Origin: Aeromonas lusitana
GTDB lineage: Bacteria > Pseudomonadota > Gammaproteobacteria > Enterobacterales > Aeromonadaceae
Direction: 5' to 3'
Assembly (NCBI RefSeq): GCF_002812985.1
Contig: NZ_PGCP01000004.1
Coordinates: 186,001 to 250,000 of the forward strand
DNA length: 64,000 nucleotides
Position numbers and translations under genes: made by a program. Below the pieces are notes generated by a model, which saw only the letters and a program-made list of their open reading frames with translations, was not told where the DNA came from and made no database searches. Below, piece by piece: positions 44,138 through 53,774 of this stretch; within the stretch, counting starts at the first letter, position 1, and each line of letters opens with the position of its first letter.

Positions 44138-44203
44138 GGGCAGTAAATGCTCACCACACCGGCGACTGGTCAACTGCTCACGCTCTCGACTCGGCGGAAC
44201 GTC
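44138..44203 (-). pseudogene. Diverged copy of the lysA 3' end
   Basis: Minus-strand translation gives [17 protein letters not shown] against REREQLADLWRGEHLLP at the end of lysA. Over the first 50 or so bases about 14 differ, nearly all transitions. The stop codon has been lost: the frame runs on to the dapF start. Offset from the real end is 94 bases. It lies directly before dapF's ribosome-binding site. Confidence 0.8.
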
Positions 44204-44228
44204 TGGAAAATTCCGTCACAGCCGGCGC

Positions 44229-45479
44229 TCAGGGCAGCAGGTGCTCGCCGCGCCAGAGATCGGCTAACTGCTCGCGCTCCCGAATAAGGAACGCCTTGTC
44301 GCCGTCCACCAGCACCTCGGCCGCACGGGGACGGGTGTTGTAGTTGGACGCCATGGTGAAGCCGTAGGCACCGGCGGAGCGCACCGCCAGCAGCGAGCCC
44401 TCACCTATGGCCAGGGTACGTTCCTTACCGAGGAAGTCGCCGGTCTCACACACCGGGCCCACCACGTCGTACAGCGCCTTTTCGTGGTCGGTGCGGCTGT
44501 CCACTTCGATGATGTTCATCCAGGCGCCGTAGAGGGAGGGGCGCAGCAGATCGTTCATGCCGGCGTCGATCAGCGCGAAGTTACGGGTCTCGCCGGGCTT
44601 GAGGAACTCGACCCGGGTCAGCAGCACGCCCGCGTTGGCGACGATGGCCCGGCCCGGCTCGAACAGCAGGGTCAGCTTGCGACCCACCAGCTTCTGCTTG
44701 AGGGCCTCGGCATATTCGGTGGGGTGCGGCGGCTGCTCGGCACCGTAGTTGACCCCAAGGCCACCGCCCACGTCCAGGTGATGGATATGGATGCCTTCGG
44801 CGGCCAGCTCGTCGATGAGCCGCAGCAGCTTGTCCGCCGCTTCCATAAAGGGATTCAATTCAGTGAGTTGAGAGCCGATGTGGCAATCCACCCCCTTGAT
44901 CTCGATATGGGCCATGGCCGCCGCCTTGCGGTAGATGGCGGGGGCCTGCTCGATGGGGATGCCGAACTTGTTCTGCTTGAGACCGGTGGAGATGTAGGGG
45001 TGAGTGCCCGCGTCTATGTCCGGGTTGACCCGCACCGACACTCGAGCCACCTTGCCCATGCCGCCGGCCACCCGGTTCAGGCGCTCCAGCTCGGCTTCGG
45101 ACTCCAGGTTGAAACAGAGGATCTCTTTTTCCAGGGCGAGGCGCATCTCGGCCTCGCTCTTGGCCACCCCGGAGAAGACCACCTTGGCCGGATCACCGCC
45201 AGCCGCCAGTACCCTGGACAACTCCCCGCCGGAGACGATGTCAAACCCGGACCCCAGACGGGCCAGCAGGTTCAGCAGCGCCAGGTTGGAGTTGGCCTTG
45301 ACCGCATAGCAGATCAGATGGGGGATATCGCCGGCCGCCTGATCGAAGGCGTGCCAGTGACGCTCCAGGGTGGCGCGGGAGTAGACATAGAGCGGGGTGC
45401 CGTATTGTTCGGCAAGCTGCTGCAGGGGAAGCTGCTCGGCCTGAAGCTGGCCGTCGGCGTCGTAGTTAAAGTGATCCAA
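44229..45479 (-). CDS. lysA: Diaminopimelate decarboxylase
   Basis: 416 residues, PLP-dependent alanine-racemase fold. It decarboxylates meso-diaminopimelate to lysine. The PLP lysine is K61 in CYAVKANSN; the phosphate-binding GGGLGVNY and the substrate segment PVCETGDFLG are present. It lies between lptM and dapF as in the Vibrio/Aeromonas-type block. The 3' end is duplicated downstream. Confidence 0.94.
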   Translation of the reverse strand: MDHFNYDADGQLQAEQLPLQQLAEQYGTPLYVYSRATLERHWHAFDQAAGDIPHLICYAVKANSNLALLNLLARLGSGFDIVSGGELSRVLAAGGDPAKVVFSGVAKSEAEMRLALEKEILCFNLESEAELERLNRVAGGMGKVARVSVRVNPDIDAGTHPYISTGLKQNKFGIPIEQAPAIYRKAAAMAHIEIKGVDCHIGSQLTELNPFMEAADKLLRLIDELAAEGIHIHHLDVGGGLGVNYGAEQPPHPTEYAEALKQKLVGRKLTLLFEPGRAIVANAGVLLTRVEFLKPGETRNFALIDAGMNDLLRPSLYGAWMNIIEVDSRTDHEKALYDVVGPVCETGDFLGKERTLAIGEGSLLAVRSAGAYGFTMASNYNTRPRAAEVLVDGDKAFLIREREQLADLWRGEHLLP

Positions 45480-45499
45480 GGGGGCGGTTCCTTCCTAAT

Positions 45500-45709
45500 T
45501 TATTGCGGCGCGGTCTCAGAGGCCGGTTTGGCGGTCGCAGGCGAGGTGGCTTGCGGTGTACTCTCTGTCTTGGACGGAGCAGGCTTTGGCTGCTCGGCGG
45601 GAGCGGGTTGCTCGGGCGGCGGCATGTAAAGCGGCCCCGTCAGACCACAGGCGCCCAACCCAAGGGACAGAAATGCGGCCAACAGGCACTTGGTGAACTG
45701 GGTAGTCAT
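45500..45709 (-). CDS. lptM: Small lipoprotein LptM (YifL)
   Basis: 69 residues with lipoprotein signal LSLGLGACGLTGPLYMPP, Cys21 lipidated. The CGLKGPLY-like motif right after the lipid site is the hallmark of YifL/LptM, which helps the LPS translocon LptDE mature its disulfides in E. coli. The remaining tail is Pro, Ala and Thr rich. It sits before lysA and divergent from cyaY, as in enterics. Confidence 0.88.
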   Translation of the reverse strand: MTTQFTKCLLAAFLSLGLGACGLTGPLYMPPPEQPAPAEQPKPAPSKTESTPQATSPATAKPASETAPQ

Positions 45710-45741
45710 AATGGTTCGCTGCGAAAAAATTTTTGGCCCTC

Positions 45742-45747
45742 TATAAT
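45742..45747 (+). promoter_or_regulatory. Probable -10 element for cyaY
   Basis: Perfect TATAAT 35 bases before the cyaY start, in the 73-base divergent gap to lptM. The -35 region is poor (TTCGCT about 17 bases upstream). Confidence 0.5.
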
Positions 45748-45782
45748 CGCACTCACATTGTTAAAAGCAACAGGATAAACCG

Positions 45783-46097
45783 ATGAAGGATCACGAGTAT
45801 CACGCCCTGACCGACGCCTTTTTCCAGTATGTGGAGGACGTCATCGACGAGGGGTATCCGGATATCGACTGTGAACGGGCCGGCGGTGTGCTGACCTTGA
45901 GTTTCGAGAACAAGACCAAGGTCATCATCAACAAGCAGGAACCCCTGCACCAGGTCTGGGTCGCCACCCGGGAGAACGGCTTCCACTTCGAGCTGCGCGG
46001 TGAAAGCTGGATAGACAACCGCTTCGGCGAGGAGCTCAAGGCCCTGCTGACCCGGGCCTGTACCACCCAGGCCGGCGAGCCAGTGGTCTTCCCATGA
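45783..46097 (+). CDS. cyaY: Iron-sulfur cluster assembly protein CyaY (frataxin)
   Basis: 104 residues, the usual length. The acidic first helix (FFQYVEDVIDEGYPDIDCE), where iron binds in homologues, and the strands with VIINKQEPLHQVWVATR and GFHFEL are clear. It modulates iron-sulfur cluster assembly on IscS. ATGA overlap with the next gene indicates coupled translation. It lies in the conserved position near cyaA. Confidence 0.93.
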   Translation: MKDHEYHALTDAFFQYVEDVIDEGYPDIDCERAGGVLTLSFENKTKVIINKQEPLHQVWVATRENGFHFELRGESWIDNRFGEELKALLTRACTTQAGEPVVFP

Positions 46098-46747
46098 TAG
46101 ACCTGCACCCCGACGGCGCCCGCCATGCGGTGATCTGGCTGCACGGACTGGGGGATTCAGGCGCGGGCCTGGCACCCCTGGTGGACGCGCTCGACCTGCC
46201 CACCTCCCTGCCGGTGCGCCACCTGCTGCCGGACGCCCCCGAGCGGCCCATCACCATCAACATGGGCCACAAGATGCGCGGCTGGTACGACATCCGCAGC
46301 TTCGAGCAGCCGGAAGATCGCGCCGTGGAGTCCCATGTGCGGGAATCTGCCGCCAGCATCCAGGGCCTGCTGGAGCGACTGATCGCCGAGGGCTTCGCCC
46401 CCGAGCGCATCGTGCTGGCGGGCTTCTCCCAGGGGGGCGTCATCGCCTCCTTCACCGCCCTGCGCTGCCCCCAGACCCTGGCGGGCCTGCTCTGCATGTC
46501 CACCTATCTGGCGGCGCCGGACGCCCTGCTCGGCGAGATGAGCGAGGCTGCCCGCAGCCTGCCCATCTGCTACATGCACGGCATCTATGACGACGTGGTG
46601 GCGCTCTCCATGGGTTGGGAGGCGAAGAACCGGCTGGAAGCGGCCGGGCTCGCGCTTGAGTGGCACGAGTACCCCATGCGTCACGAGATCTGCCGGCCCC
46701 AGCTGGCCGACATCCGCGCCTGGCTGCTGGCCCGACTCGGCGCCTGA
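46094..46747 (+). CDS. Carboxylesterase / phospholipase, alpha/beta hydrolase
   Basis: 217 residues of the acyl-protein-thioesterase-like carboxylesterase family. The nucleophile is S112 in AGFSQGG, the oxyanion part WLHGLGDSG is at 15-23, and the candidate Asp and His are in IYDDVV and PMRHEI. It hydrolyses short acyl esters or lysophospholipids in the cytoplasm. The start overlaps the cyaY stop as ATGA. A terminator shared in position with convergent cyaA follows. Confidence 0.9.
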   Translation: MIDLHPDGARHAVIWLHGLGDSGAGLAPLVDALDLPTSLPVRHLLPDAPERPITINMGHKMRGWYDIRSFEQPEDRAVESHVRESAASIQGLLERLIAEGFAPERIVLAGFSQGGVIASFTALRCPQTLAGLLCMSTYLAAPDALLGEMSEAARSLPICYMHGIYDDVVALSMGWEAKNRLEAAGLALEWHEYPMRHEICRPQLADIRAWLLARLGA

Positions 46748-46763
46748 CCAGCCTGGACAAGAC

Positions 46764-46794
46764 AACGGCCTGCATCTGCAGGCCGTTTTTGTTT
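46764..46794 (+). terminator. Terminator after carboxylesterase gene
   Basis: Stem ACGGCCTGCA/TGCAGGCCGT, two-base loop, TTTTTG run. Confidence 0.85.
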
Positions 46795-46819
46795 CTATCG
46801 CTCACAATTCAGCGGAATT

Positions 46820-49339
46820 TTATCCCACCTCGCGCGCATGTCCCGGATTATCCCGCTGCGGACTCTGGCTGCGGTAGGGGATCACCTCTAGTTCATCGCC
46901 CATCTGCACGATTTCATAGTACTGGGGCAGGTTGAAGTTGCTGAACTGGCCCGCGTCGCTGAAGCGCTCGTGACCCGAGGTGTAGAAGCGGTTCACCCCC
47001 TGCACCAGCTCGTCCTTGTTGCCGGCGAAGTGCTGGTAGATCTCCACCCGGTTCGCCTCGTCCAGGATATAGATGTTGGTGCCCGCATCCCGGGTGTCGA
47101 AGAAGAACTGCACCAGCCCCTCGCTCGCGTAGGCGTCGACGATGCCGGGCAGGTGCTGGCTGTGGGTCTTGTCCAGACGCAGCGGCAGGTGATCCAGCTT
47201 GTTGTGGGAGATGTGGCGGTAGAAGTCGATGGCGTTTTCCAGCTTCTTAACCGAGACACCGCGCCGCTCGAAGAAGATGCCGTACTTCTCCTTGCCGAGC
47301 GCCAGCGTCTTGACCAGCTGCTGCTTGTCACGGGCGAGGCGCAGCTCTATGCACTCGGCCACCAACTGCTGGAAGCGGGATCGCACCAGGGAGCGGAAGT
47401 GCTGGCTGTAACAGAACACCTCTATCATCTCGGGAGCCGCGGCATCCTGGTGCATCTTGCCGAGTATGGTGGTGAGGGCATCCACCACCGCCTCTTCCCC
47501 CTGGAAGTGCAAGGTACGGATCTCGCTCCAGGAGTTGCGATAGACCAGATCCACAGAGCCCACCAGGCACTCCTGATTGCGGCCGAACGAGAAGACGTCG
47601 GCGGCGTTGGCATCGAACTCGATCACCTGCCCCACCCAGTGGCTGGACGGATCCGTCTCCAGATTGAGGAAGATGGAGAGCTGACGGATCTCGCAGGGGC
47701 GACTCAGGGCCAGGTTGGTGGCGCGCGGATACTTGACCGGGAAGGTGCCGGACAGATCGCGACAGAACTGGTGCAGGTTGTCGATGTGCAGATCCGAGCC
47801 CTGATTGAACAGGTGCACCCGGGACTGGGGCGTCATCAGGCCATTGAAGTAGGCCCAGGAGATCAGCTTGCTGATGTAGCCGTTATATTCGAGCGGTGCC
47901 CGGCCTATGATGTCCACCGGTTCGAGCGAGTGCTTGTAGAGATACCAGCCAGCGCGGTTCAGGCGACCGTGGGGCACCTGCACGAAGCTGAGATCCGGCT
48001 CGCTCAAGTCAGGCGCTATCTTGAGGTTGATGCGCTGTACCTTGCCCGGCAGGCTCTCGAACGCAGCGTAGAGCTTGCGCGACAAGATGCCGATGTCTTC
48101 CGGGTTGATGGACTCGCTGATGTTGTTGCGCCGTGCGAACTGGATGAGGTTGCGGTAGCTCTGCATCAGGGCTTCCAGCAACTCGGCATAGGCTACCTTG
48201 ACGTCCTCGACCTTCCACTCCTGGCGATGATCCAGGTGATGCAGCCGCTCCGGGCTCCAGCCCCAGTAGGAGACCAGCTGGGCCATCTGCTCCCGGCGCC
48301 AGCTCGGGCTGTGCTCTTCCTTCGGATGGCTCAGGCCGTCACACACCTTGAGGTAGAAACAGCGGCGCACCAGATCGAGACGCTGCATGTCACCGATGGA
48401 CTTGAGGTAGTTGGTCACCTTGTCCAGCATCAGGCAGTAGTTGTCGAGCCGGTAGTGCATCCCCTCGTTGTGCTGGAACCAGTCGCGACTGGTCACCGAC
48501 AGCAGGCGGGTGTTGGGATACTCGTGGGAATAGGCTTCCATCAGGAGCGACTTGAGCACCGCCTTGTAGGGGGAGTCGATGCCCTTGTAGAGCTGCCAGA
48601 GGGCGGAGCCGAAGTACTCCTCGGCCGGAATGCGGTTGAAGCCGCCCAGATCGAGCCAGTCGTCCTGACTCAGCTTGCCATGGGCAAACAGGCCACTCAC
48701 ATACTCGTCGTAGTGATCGTCATATTCCGCAGGCACCAGATACCAGAGCAGGCGTTTGCCGGCGATGTGCATGGCGCTGCGGTAGAACTCATCGAGCAGC
48801 AGCAGGTGCTGGGCGCTGCCGCAGCTCTCTCCCTGCATCTGGGCATCGTTGCGCTGGCGGAACTTGTCCTCGGGGATCAGGAAGAAGTTGAGATCGACCC
48901 CGCGCTGTTCGGCCCATTTGGAGAGCAGTTGGCACTTCTGATCCAGCAGGGCGAGCCGCTCCTGCGACAAACCCGCCACGTGGCAGACCCAGATGTCGAG
49001 ATCCGAGTGGCAGCACTGGCCGATGGAGGAGGTGCTGCCCATGGAGTAGAGGCCCTGGATCGCCTTGTCATGGGTGTTGAGCCCCCCCTGACAGTTGGCG
49101 CTCTGACACAAATCCTGGATGAAGACCTGCTGGGCATCGCTTGCGACAAAACTCCAGATACCATGAGGCACATCCCCCGCCACATAACCGGGCAAGAGAG
49201 GATGATTGAAGTGCAGCATGACGGGCAGCAGCTGGAAGACCTGCTGCCCATAGCGACTCATGAGATCCAGCGCCCGCTGCGTCTTGAGACGATTAAGCTC
49301 GTCGTAGCGCGCCACCAGCGTGTCGAGTTTTACCAGCAA
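46820..49339 (-). CDS. cyaA: Adenylate cyclase, class I
   Basis: 839 residues from TTG 49339 (E. coli CyaA has 848 and also starts at TTG). It makes cAMP from ATP. The N-terminal catalytic part shows [13 protein letters not shown]-like [23 protein letters not shown] and the C-terminal regulatory part the conserved [18 protein letters not shown] and [15 protein letters not shown] longer frame to 49393 exists, but similarity to E. coli starts at VKLDTL, and AGG stands before the TTG. The rare start codon limits expression in E. coli and probably here. A CRP-like site lies 60 bases upstream. Confidence 0.95.
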   Translation of the reverse strand: MLVKLDTLVARYDELNRLKTQRALDLMSRYGQQVFQLLPVMLHFNHPLLPGYVAGDVPHGIWSFVASDAQQVFIQDLCQSANCQGGLNTHDKAIQGLYSMGSTSSIGQCCHSDLDIWVCHVAGLSQERLALLDQKCQLLSKWAEQRGVDLNFFLIPEDKFRQRNDAQMQGESCGSAQHLLLLDEFYRSAMHIAGKRLLWYLVPAEYDDHYDEYVSGLFAHGKLSQDDWLDLGGFNRIPAEEYFGSALWQLYKGIDSPYKAVLKSLLMEAYSHEYPNTRLLSVTSRDWFQHNEGMHYRLDNYCLMLDKVTNYLKSIGDMQRLDLVRRCFYLKVCDGLSHPKEEHSPSWRREQMAQLVSYWGWSPERLHHLDHRQEWKVEDVKVAYAELLEALMQSYRNLIQFARRNNISESINPEDIGILSRKLYAAFESLPGKVQRINLKIAPDLSEPDLSFVQVPHGRLNRAGWYLYKHSLEPVDIIGRAPLEYNGYISKLISWAYFNGLMTPQSRVHLFNQGSDLHIDNLHQFCRDLSGTFPVKYPRATNLALSRPCEIRQLSIFLNLETDPSSHWVGQVIEFDANAADVFSFGRNQECLVGSVDLVYRNSWSEIRTLHFQGEEAVVDALTTILGKMHQDAAAPEMIEVFCYSQHFRSLVRSRFQQLVAECIELRLARDKQQLVKTLALGKEKYGIFFERRGVSVKKLENAIDFYRHISHNKLDHLPLRLDKTHSQHLPGIVDAYASEGLVQFFFDTRDAGTNIYILDEANRVEIYQHFAGNKDELVQGVNRFYTSGHERFSDAGQFSNFNLPQYYEIVQMGDELEVIPYRSQSPQRDNPGHAREVG

Positions 49340-49398
49340 TGCCCTACCTATTACGGGGAAGAGAAATGACGCACCAAAACGGGGAGACGTCAAAAAAG

Positions 49399-49414
49399 TG
49401 TGATCATGTTAACA
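49399..49414 (-). promoter_or_regulatory. CRP-like site upstream of cyaA
   Basis: TGTGA, six bases, TAACA: 9 of 10 positions of the TGTGA-N6-TCACA consensus. It lies about 60 bases before the cyaA start. E. coli cyaA is repressed by CRP-cAMP from a similarly placed site, so negative feedback is likely here. Confidence 0.6.
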
Positions 49415-49543
49415 ATGCAAACTGCCGTGGTAAACAAGCCCGCACACAATCACCGGATTATTTCTGACGGGTCCCGTAACGGTATCATTGGAAAGCAATA
49501 AACATAAATATTTTCATATAGTTAGAATATATTTTTGCCTTAA

Positions 49544-49558
49544 TGAAAATCATTTTCA
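49544..49558 (+). promoter_or_regulatory. Fur-like box in the cyaA-hemC divergent region
   Basis: TGAAAATCATTTTCA, a 15-base palindrome matching the Fur 7-1-7 consensus TGATAATNATTATCA at all but two positions. It stands about 107 bases before hemC inside a very AT-rich stretch (49490-49560) of the 325-base gap. Confidence 0.6.
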
Positions 49559-49664
49559 GCCACCTTTTTTGAACCTGCCCCCGCTTTTGCCGGCTGCGCC
49601 ATGAAAGCCCCTGCAAAGGGTGGTAAGATCGTTTTCCTTACTAAAGATGAAACAACTGATTGAT

Positions 49665-50594
49665 ATGGCAGCCCGAACCCTGAAAATCGCCACTCGCAAG
49701 AGCCCACTGGCCCTGTGGCAGGCCAACTTTGTGAAAGATCGGCTGGAGGCCCTCTATCCCGATCTGCTGGTCGAACTGGTGCCCATGAGCACTCAGGGTG
49801 ACAAGATCCTGGATACACCGCTGGCCAAGGTTGGCGGCAAGGGCCTGTTCGTCAAGGAGCTGGAGACTGCCATGCTGGAGGGGCGTGCCGACATCGCCGT
49901 CCACTCCATGAAAGACGTGCCGGTGGATTTCCCTGAGGGGCTCGGCCTGCACACCATCTGCGAGCGGGAAGATCCCCGCGATGCCTTCGTTTCCAACCGT
50001 TTCAAGCAGATAGACGAGCTGCCTCAGGGCGCCGTGGTCGGCACCTCCAGCCTGCGCCGCCAGTGTCAGCTGCGCGCCGCCCGCCCGGATCTGGTGATCC
50101 GCGACCTGCGTGGCAACGTCAACACCCGTCTCGCCAAGCTGGATGCCGGTGAGTACGACGCCATCATACTCGCCGCCGCCGGTCTGAAACGGCTGGAGAT
50201 GAGCCACCGCATCACCGCCTTCATCGAGCCGGAGCAGAGTCTGCCCGCCAACGGTCAGGGCGCCGTCGGCATCGAGTGTCGCGTCGACGATCACGAGTTG
50301 CACGCCCTGCTGGCACCGCTCGAACACGCCGAAACCCGGATACGGGTGCTGACCGAACGCGCCATGAACCGCGCCCTGCAGGGTGGCTGCCAGGTGCCCA
50401 TCGGTGCCTATGCCCTGGTGCAAGGGGATGAGGTCTGGTTGCGTGGCCTGGTGGGCAGCCCGGATGGTACCCAGGTGATCCGTGACGAGATCCGCGGCCC
50501 CCTGAGCGAGGGTGAAGCCCTCGGTCATGCCCTGGCCCAGCGCCTGCTGGCCGATGGTGCCGACGTTATCCTGGCCGAGGTGTACCGCGCATGA
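49665..50594 (+). CDS. hemC: Porphobilinogen deaminase (hydroxymethylbilane synthase)
   Basis: 309 residues from ATG 49665. It polymerises four porphobilinogens for haem. The dipyrromethane cofactor is bound by C242 in [10 protein letters not shown], exactly the E. coli position when this start is used; an upstream ATG at 49647 would shift it. Conserved features: [29 protein letters not shown], and [13 protein letters not shown]. First gene of hemCDXY. Confidence 0.95.
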   Translation: MAARTLKIATRKSPLALWQANFVKDRLEALYPDLLVELVPMSTQGDKILDTPLAKVGGKGLFVKELETAMLEGRADIAVHSMKDVPVDFPEGLGLHTICEREDPRDAFVSNRFKQIDELPQGAVVGTSSLRRQCQLRAARPDLVIRDLRGNVNTRLAKLDAGEYDAIILAAAGLKRLEMSHRITAFIEPEQSLPANGQGAVGIECRVDDHELHALLAPLEHAETRIRVLTERAMNRALQGGCQVPIGAYALVQGDEVWLRGLVGSPDGTQVIRDEIRGPLSEGEALGHALAQRLLADGADVILAEVYRA

Positions 50595-50640
50595 AGGCAG
50601 GCCGACTGGCCATCTCGTCCCTGCCGCTGAGGGGGATCTG

Positions 50641-51375
50641 ATGATCCCGCTGGTGGTGCGCCCAGTCAGACAAGCCGACGATCTGGTGCAACTGCTGCGC
50701 CAGCAGGGGCACCAGCCTCTGTGCTGCCCGCTGCTGGAAACCCGGGCGGGCAGCGAGCTCTCCCGCCTACCCTCATTGCTGGCGACGGCGGACGTCGTTA
50801 TCGCCATCAGCATGCATGCAATTAATTTTGCTCATCATTTTCTGTTGCAAACTGGTCAGACCTGGCCACATATTGATTACTTTGCGGTCGGCCAGGCGAG
50901 CGCAGATGCCTTCGCCGAGATAGGGATCCAGGCCCAGAGCCCGGACGATCCCCGTAGCGAAGGCCTGCTGTTGCTGCCCGCCCTGCAACAGATGGCGGGC
51001 AAGCGGGTGCTGATCCTGCGTGGCAACGGCGGCCGGGATCTCATCGCCCGGACACTGGCCTCACGCGGCGCACTGGTGCACTATTGTGCCACCTACGAGC
51101 GCCACTACCCCGAGCTCGACGGAAACGCTTTGACTCACCATTGGCAGGATGCCGGGCTCGACAGCCTGCTCATCACCAGTGGTGAACTGCTGCAGCGGCT
51201 GCTGGAACTGGTGCCAAGCCAGCAGCAGCCCTGGCTTTATGACCGCCTGCTGGTGGTGCCCAGCCCCCGGGTGGCCGAACTGGCCGAGGCGGCTGGTTTT
51301 ACCCGTATCGTGATTGCCCAAGGTGCATCCAACCAGGCTCTGGTGGCCGCCCTGGAACTGAGGAAGATGGAATGA
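50641..51375 (+). CDS. hemD: Uroporphyrinogen-III synthase
   Basis: 244 residues from ATG 50641 with GAGGGG before it. It cyclises hydroxymethylbilane. The family is poorly conserved; recognisable are the N-terminal VVRPVRQADDLVQLLRQQGH, the domain-swap segment VLILRGNGGRDLIARTL and the VPSPRVAELAEAAGF end. It overlaps hemX (ATGA-type, 51372-51375). Confidence 0.9.
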   Translation: MIPLVVRPVRQADDLVQLLRQQGHQPLCCPLLETRAGSELSRLPSLLATADVVIAISMHAINFAHHFLLQTGQTWPHIDYFAVGQASADAFAEIGIQAQSPDDPRSEGLLLLPALQQMAGKRVLILRGNGGRDLIARTLASRGALVHYCATYERHYPELDGNALTHHWQDAGLDSLLITSGELLQRLLELVPSQQQPWLYDRLLVVPSPRVAELAEAAGFTRIVIAQGASNQALVAALELRKME

Positions 51376-52445
51376 CTGAACAACAAGAATCCGAGGTCAA
51401 ACCCCAGCCGAGCGCTGCGGCCCCTGTGGCCAATAACCCCCAGCCCGCGGACAAGAAGGGCCGCTCCGGCGTCGTCCTCGGCGGTGTCGCCATCCTGCTG
51501 GCATTGGGCTTGACCGGCGGACTCTATCTGCACGGACAGCAGAACGCCGCCGCCCAGCAAGCGGAGCTCACGACGCTCAAACAGCAGCTCGCCGAGGCCA
51601 TGGGCAAGCTGGACCAGAGCAACAGCAAGGATGCCGAGCAGCTCGCCACCCTCGGCAAGAGCCAGCAGCAACTGCAGGACGCGCTGGATGCCCTGCAGCA
51701 CAAGGTGCTGGACTTGGACGACAAGCGCCCCAACGACTGGATGCTGGCCGAATCCGAATACCTGGTGCGGATGGCGGGTCGCAAGCTGTGGCTCGAGCAT
51801 GACCTCATCTCTGCCATCACCTTGCTTGGCAACGCCGACGAGCGGATCAAGGCTCTCAACGATCCCAGCCTGATGCCCATTCGCAAGGCGCTGGCGGAAG
51901 ACATCGCCAAACTCAAGGGGATGCCGCGGGTTGATCGCGAAGGGCTGACCCTGAAGCTGGCCGCCCTGTCCGATCAGATAGAGCTGCTGCCCCTCTCCAC
52001 CGTCAGCATGCCGGAGGCTAAAGGCGAACAGGATCAGGCGGTCAGTACCAATCCGGACGAGTGGGAAAGCAACCTGAAGAAAAACTGGGTCAAGTTCACC
52101 GAGAACTTCATCACCATCCGCCGTCGCGACGGTGCCGTGGAGGCCCTGCTCTCCCCGCAACAGGAGATCTTCCTGCGGGAAAACCTCAAGACCAAGCTGC
52201 TGCAGGCCCAGCTCGCCGTCTATCGCGAGCAGCAGGCGCTCTATACCGACAGCCTGGACAAGGCCCAGCGCTGGCTGACCCAGTATTTCGACGTCGACAA
52301 CAGCGCCACCCACTACATGCAGTCCGAACTCGACAAGCTCAAGGGAGAGCAGATCCAGTTCGACTACCCGGATCAGTTCAAGACCCAGGCCATGCTGGAA
52401 CAGGTGCTGACCGAGCGCCTGCAACGCATCCTGGCCGGCAGTTGA
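51372..52445 (+). CDS. hemX: HemX-like membrane protein
   Basis: 357 residues: a Pro/Ala-rich cytoplasmic N-terminus (1-30), one membrane segment (about 33-53), a coiled coil (55-115) and a helical periplasmic domain with YLVRMAGRKLWLEHD. Once annotated as uroporphyrinogen methyltransferase, HemX has no methyltransferase motif; its role in haem synthesis is accessory and unproven. Overlaps hemD and precedes hemY by 10 bases. Confidence 0.9.
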   Translation: MTEQQESEVKPQPSAAAPVANNPQPADKKGRSGVVLGGVAILLALGLTGGLYLHGQQNAAAQQAELTTLKQQLAEAMGKLDQSNSKDAEQLATLGKSQQQLQDALDALQHKVLDLDDKRPNDWMLAESEYLVRMAGRKLWLEHDLISAITLLGNADERIKALNDPSLMPIRKALAEDIAKLKGMPRVDREGLTLKLAALSDQIELLPLSTVSMPEAKGEQDQAVSTNPDEWESNLKKNWVKFTENFITIRRRDGAVEALLSPQQEIFLRENLKTKLLQAQLAVYREQQALYTDSLDKAQRWLTQYFDVDNSATHYMQSELDKLKGEQIQFDYPDQFKTQAMLEQVLTERLQRILAGS

Positions 52446-52455
52446 GGAGGAGACC

Positions 52456-53619
52456 ATGATTCGTCTGATCGTAGTGGTGGCCGTGATGGTCGCGGGCCTG
52501 ATGTTCGGCCCCGAAGCCTCCGGCAACAAGGGCTATGTGCTCATCTCGCTTGGCAACTACACGGTGGAGTCCTCGGTCACCAGCGCCGTGATCCTGGCGG
52601 TGCTGTTCTACGGCGCCCTGCTCATCGTCGAGTGGCTGCTGACCCGGGTATTCGGCCTGCGCCGCAAGACCCAAGGCTGGTTCGGTTCACGTCGTCGCCG
52701 CAAGGCCAACCTGCAGACGGTAAATGCCACCCTGGCCATGGCCGAGGGGCACTACAGCCAGGCCGAGAAGCTGCTGATCAAGGGCGCCGACAACAGCGAC
52801 ACCCCGCTGCTCAACTACATGAGTGCCGCCAGGGTGGCCCAGGCGCGCGGGGATGAGATCCGCCGGGATCACTACCTGCAAAAAGCGCAGGAGGAAAACC
52901 CCAAGGCCGAGCTGGCACTGACCCTGTTCCAGACCCAATTGCAGATAGAGCAGGGGCAGTACGACAGCGCCCTCGGTCGCCTCGAATCCATCTATGCCCT
53001 CAACCCGCGTCACCCCATGGTGCTGGACCAGCTGCGTCAGGTCTATCTGGCACGGGAAGATTGGGCGGCCCTGATCGATCTCGCCCCGGCCCTGCGCAAG
53101 GTGGGCAAGCTGACCCCCCAGCAGGAAGAAGAGCTGCTGCATCAAGCCTGGCGTGCTCGTCTCGACGCCGCCGGTAGCGCACTCGATACCCTGCGCCCGG
53201 TCTGGCAAGAGCTGCCGCGCAAGCTGCGCCAGGATCCCGTGCTGCTGGCCAGCTATGGCGATCGCCTGCGCCAGCTTGGCGCCGACAGCGAAGCGGCCGA
53301 GCTCTGGCTGGAGGCACTGCGCAAAGAGCCTTCCCCCGAGCTGTTCGCCCGCCTGCCCAAACTCAAGCTGGATGACTATCAGCCCATGCTGACCCTGCTC
53401 AAGAAGATGCAGGATCAACCGGGTGCCGAGGCGGCATTGGCCCAGATCTACCTGCTGGCCGGTCAGCTGGACGAGGCCCAGCGCCTGCTGGAGCAGGAGG
53501 TGCAGCGCGCACCGAGCGCCGCCATCTGCCACGCCCTCGGCCAGCTGATGGACAAGCGCCGGCTCACCAACAAGGCCAACGAGTACTATCGCCAGGCCCT
53601 GACGCTGGCCGGGATCTGA
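52456..53619 (+). CDS. hemY: HemY-like TPR membrane protein
   Basis: 387 residues. Two N-terminal membrane segments (about 1-20 and 38-60) are followed by a periplasmic array of TPR-like helices (for example MAEGHYSQAEKLLIKGA and LEQGQYDSALGRLES-type units). It is the third member of the hemD-hemX-hemY operon in enterics and is thought to help organise haem enzymes. GGAGG precedes the ATG. A terminator follows. Confidence 0.9.
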   Translation: MIRLIVVVAVMVAGLMFGPEASGNKGYVLISLGNYTVESSVTSAVILAVLFYGALLIVEWLLTRVFGLRRKTQGWFGSRRRRKANLQTVNATLAMAEGHYSQAEKLLIKGADNSDTPLLNYMSAARVAQARGDEIRRDHYLQKAQEENPKAELALTLFQTQLQIEQGQYDSALGRLESIYALNPRHPMVLDQLRQVYLAREDWAALIDLAPALRKVGKLTPQQEEELLHQAWRARLDAAGSALDTLRPVWQELPRKLRQDPVLLASYGDRLRQLGADSEAAELWLEALRKEPSPELFARLPKLKLDDYQPMLTLLKKMQDQPGAEAALAQIYLLAGQLDEAQRLLEQEVQRAPSAAICHALGQLMDKRRLTNKANEYYRQALTLAGI

Positions 53620-53646
53620 TCCCGAGCCATTGAGCCATCCAATGAA

Positions 53647-53674
53647 AAAGAGGCCGCATGATGCGGCCTCTTTC
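53647..53674 (+). terminator. Terminator after the hemCDXY operon
   Basis: Stem AAAGAGGCCGCA/TGCGGCCTCTTT with three-base loop. Confidence 0.85.
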
Positions 53675-53706
53675 TATTGGTAATGTTCCGGATGATGTTG
53701 CCACGC

Positions 53707-53752
53707 CTTTTCTCCCTTATCCCCTCGCGAGAGAAGGGCTGAAGATGATGGG
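53707..53752 (-). repeat. REP-like palindromic element, copy C
   Basis: Minus strand: CCCATCATCTTCAG, CCCTTCTCTC, GCGA, GGGGATAAGGGAG. Same head and stem as copies A and B of the ABC operon gap. Confidence 0.55.
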
Positions 53753-53774
53753 CCCATCATCTCGGATCAAGATC

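Noticed and set aside
46970-49369. A 799-codon frame opposite to cyaA
   Set aside because: Same reason; cyaA on the minus strand matches adenylate cyclase over its full length.
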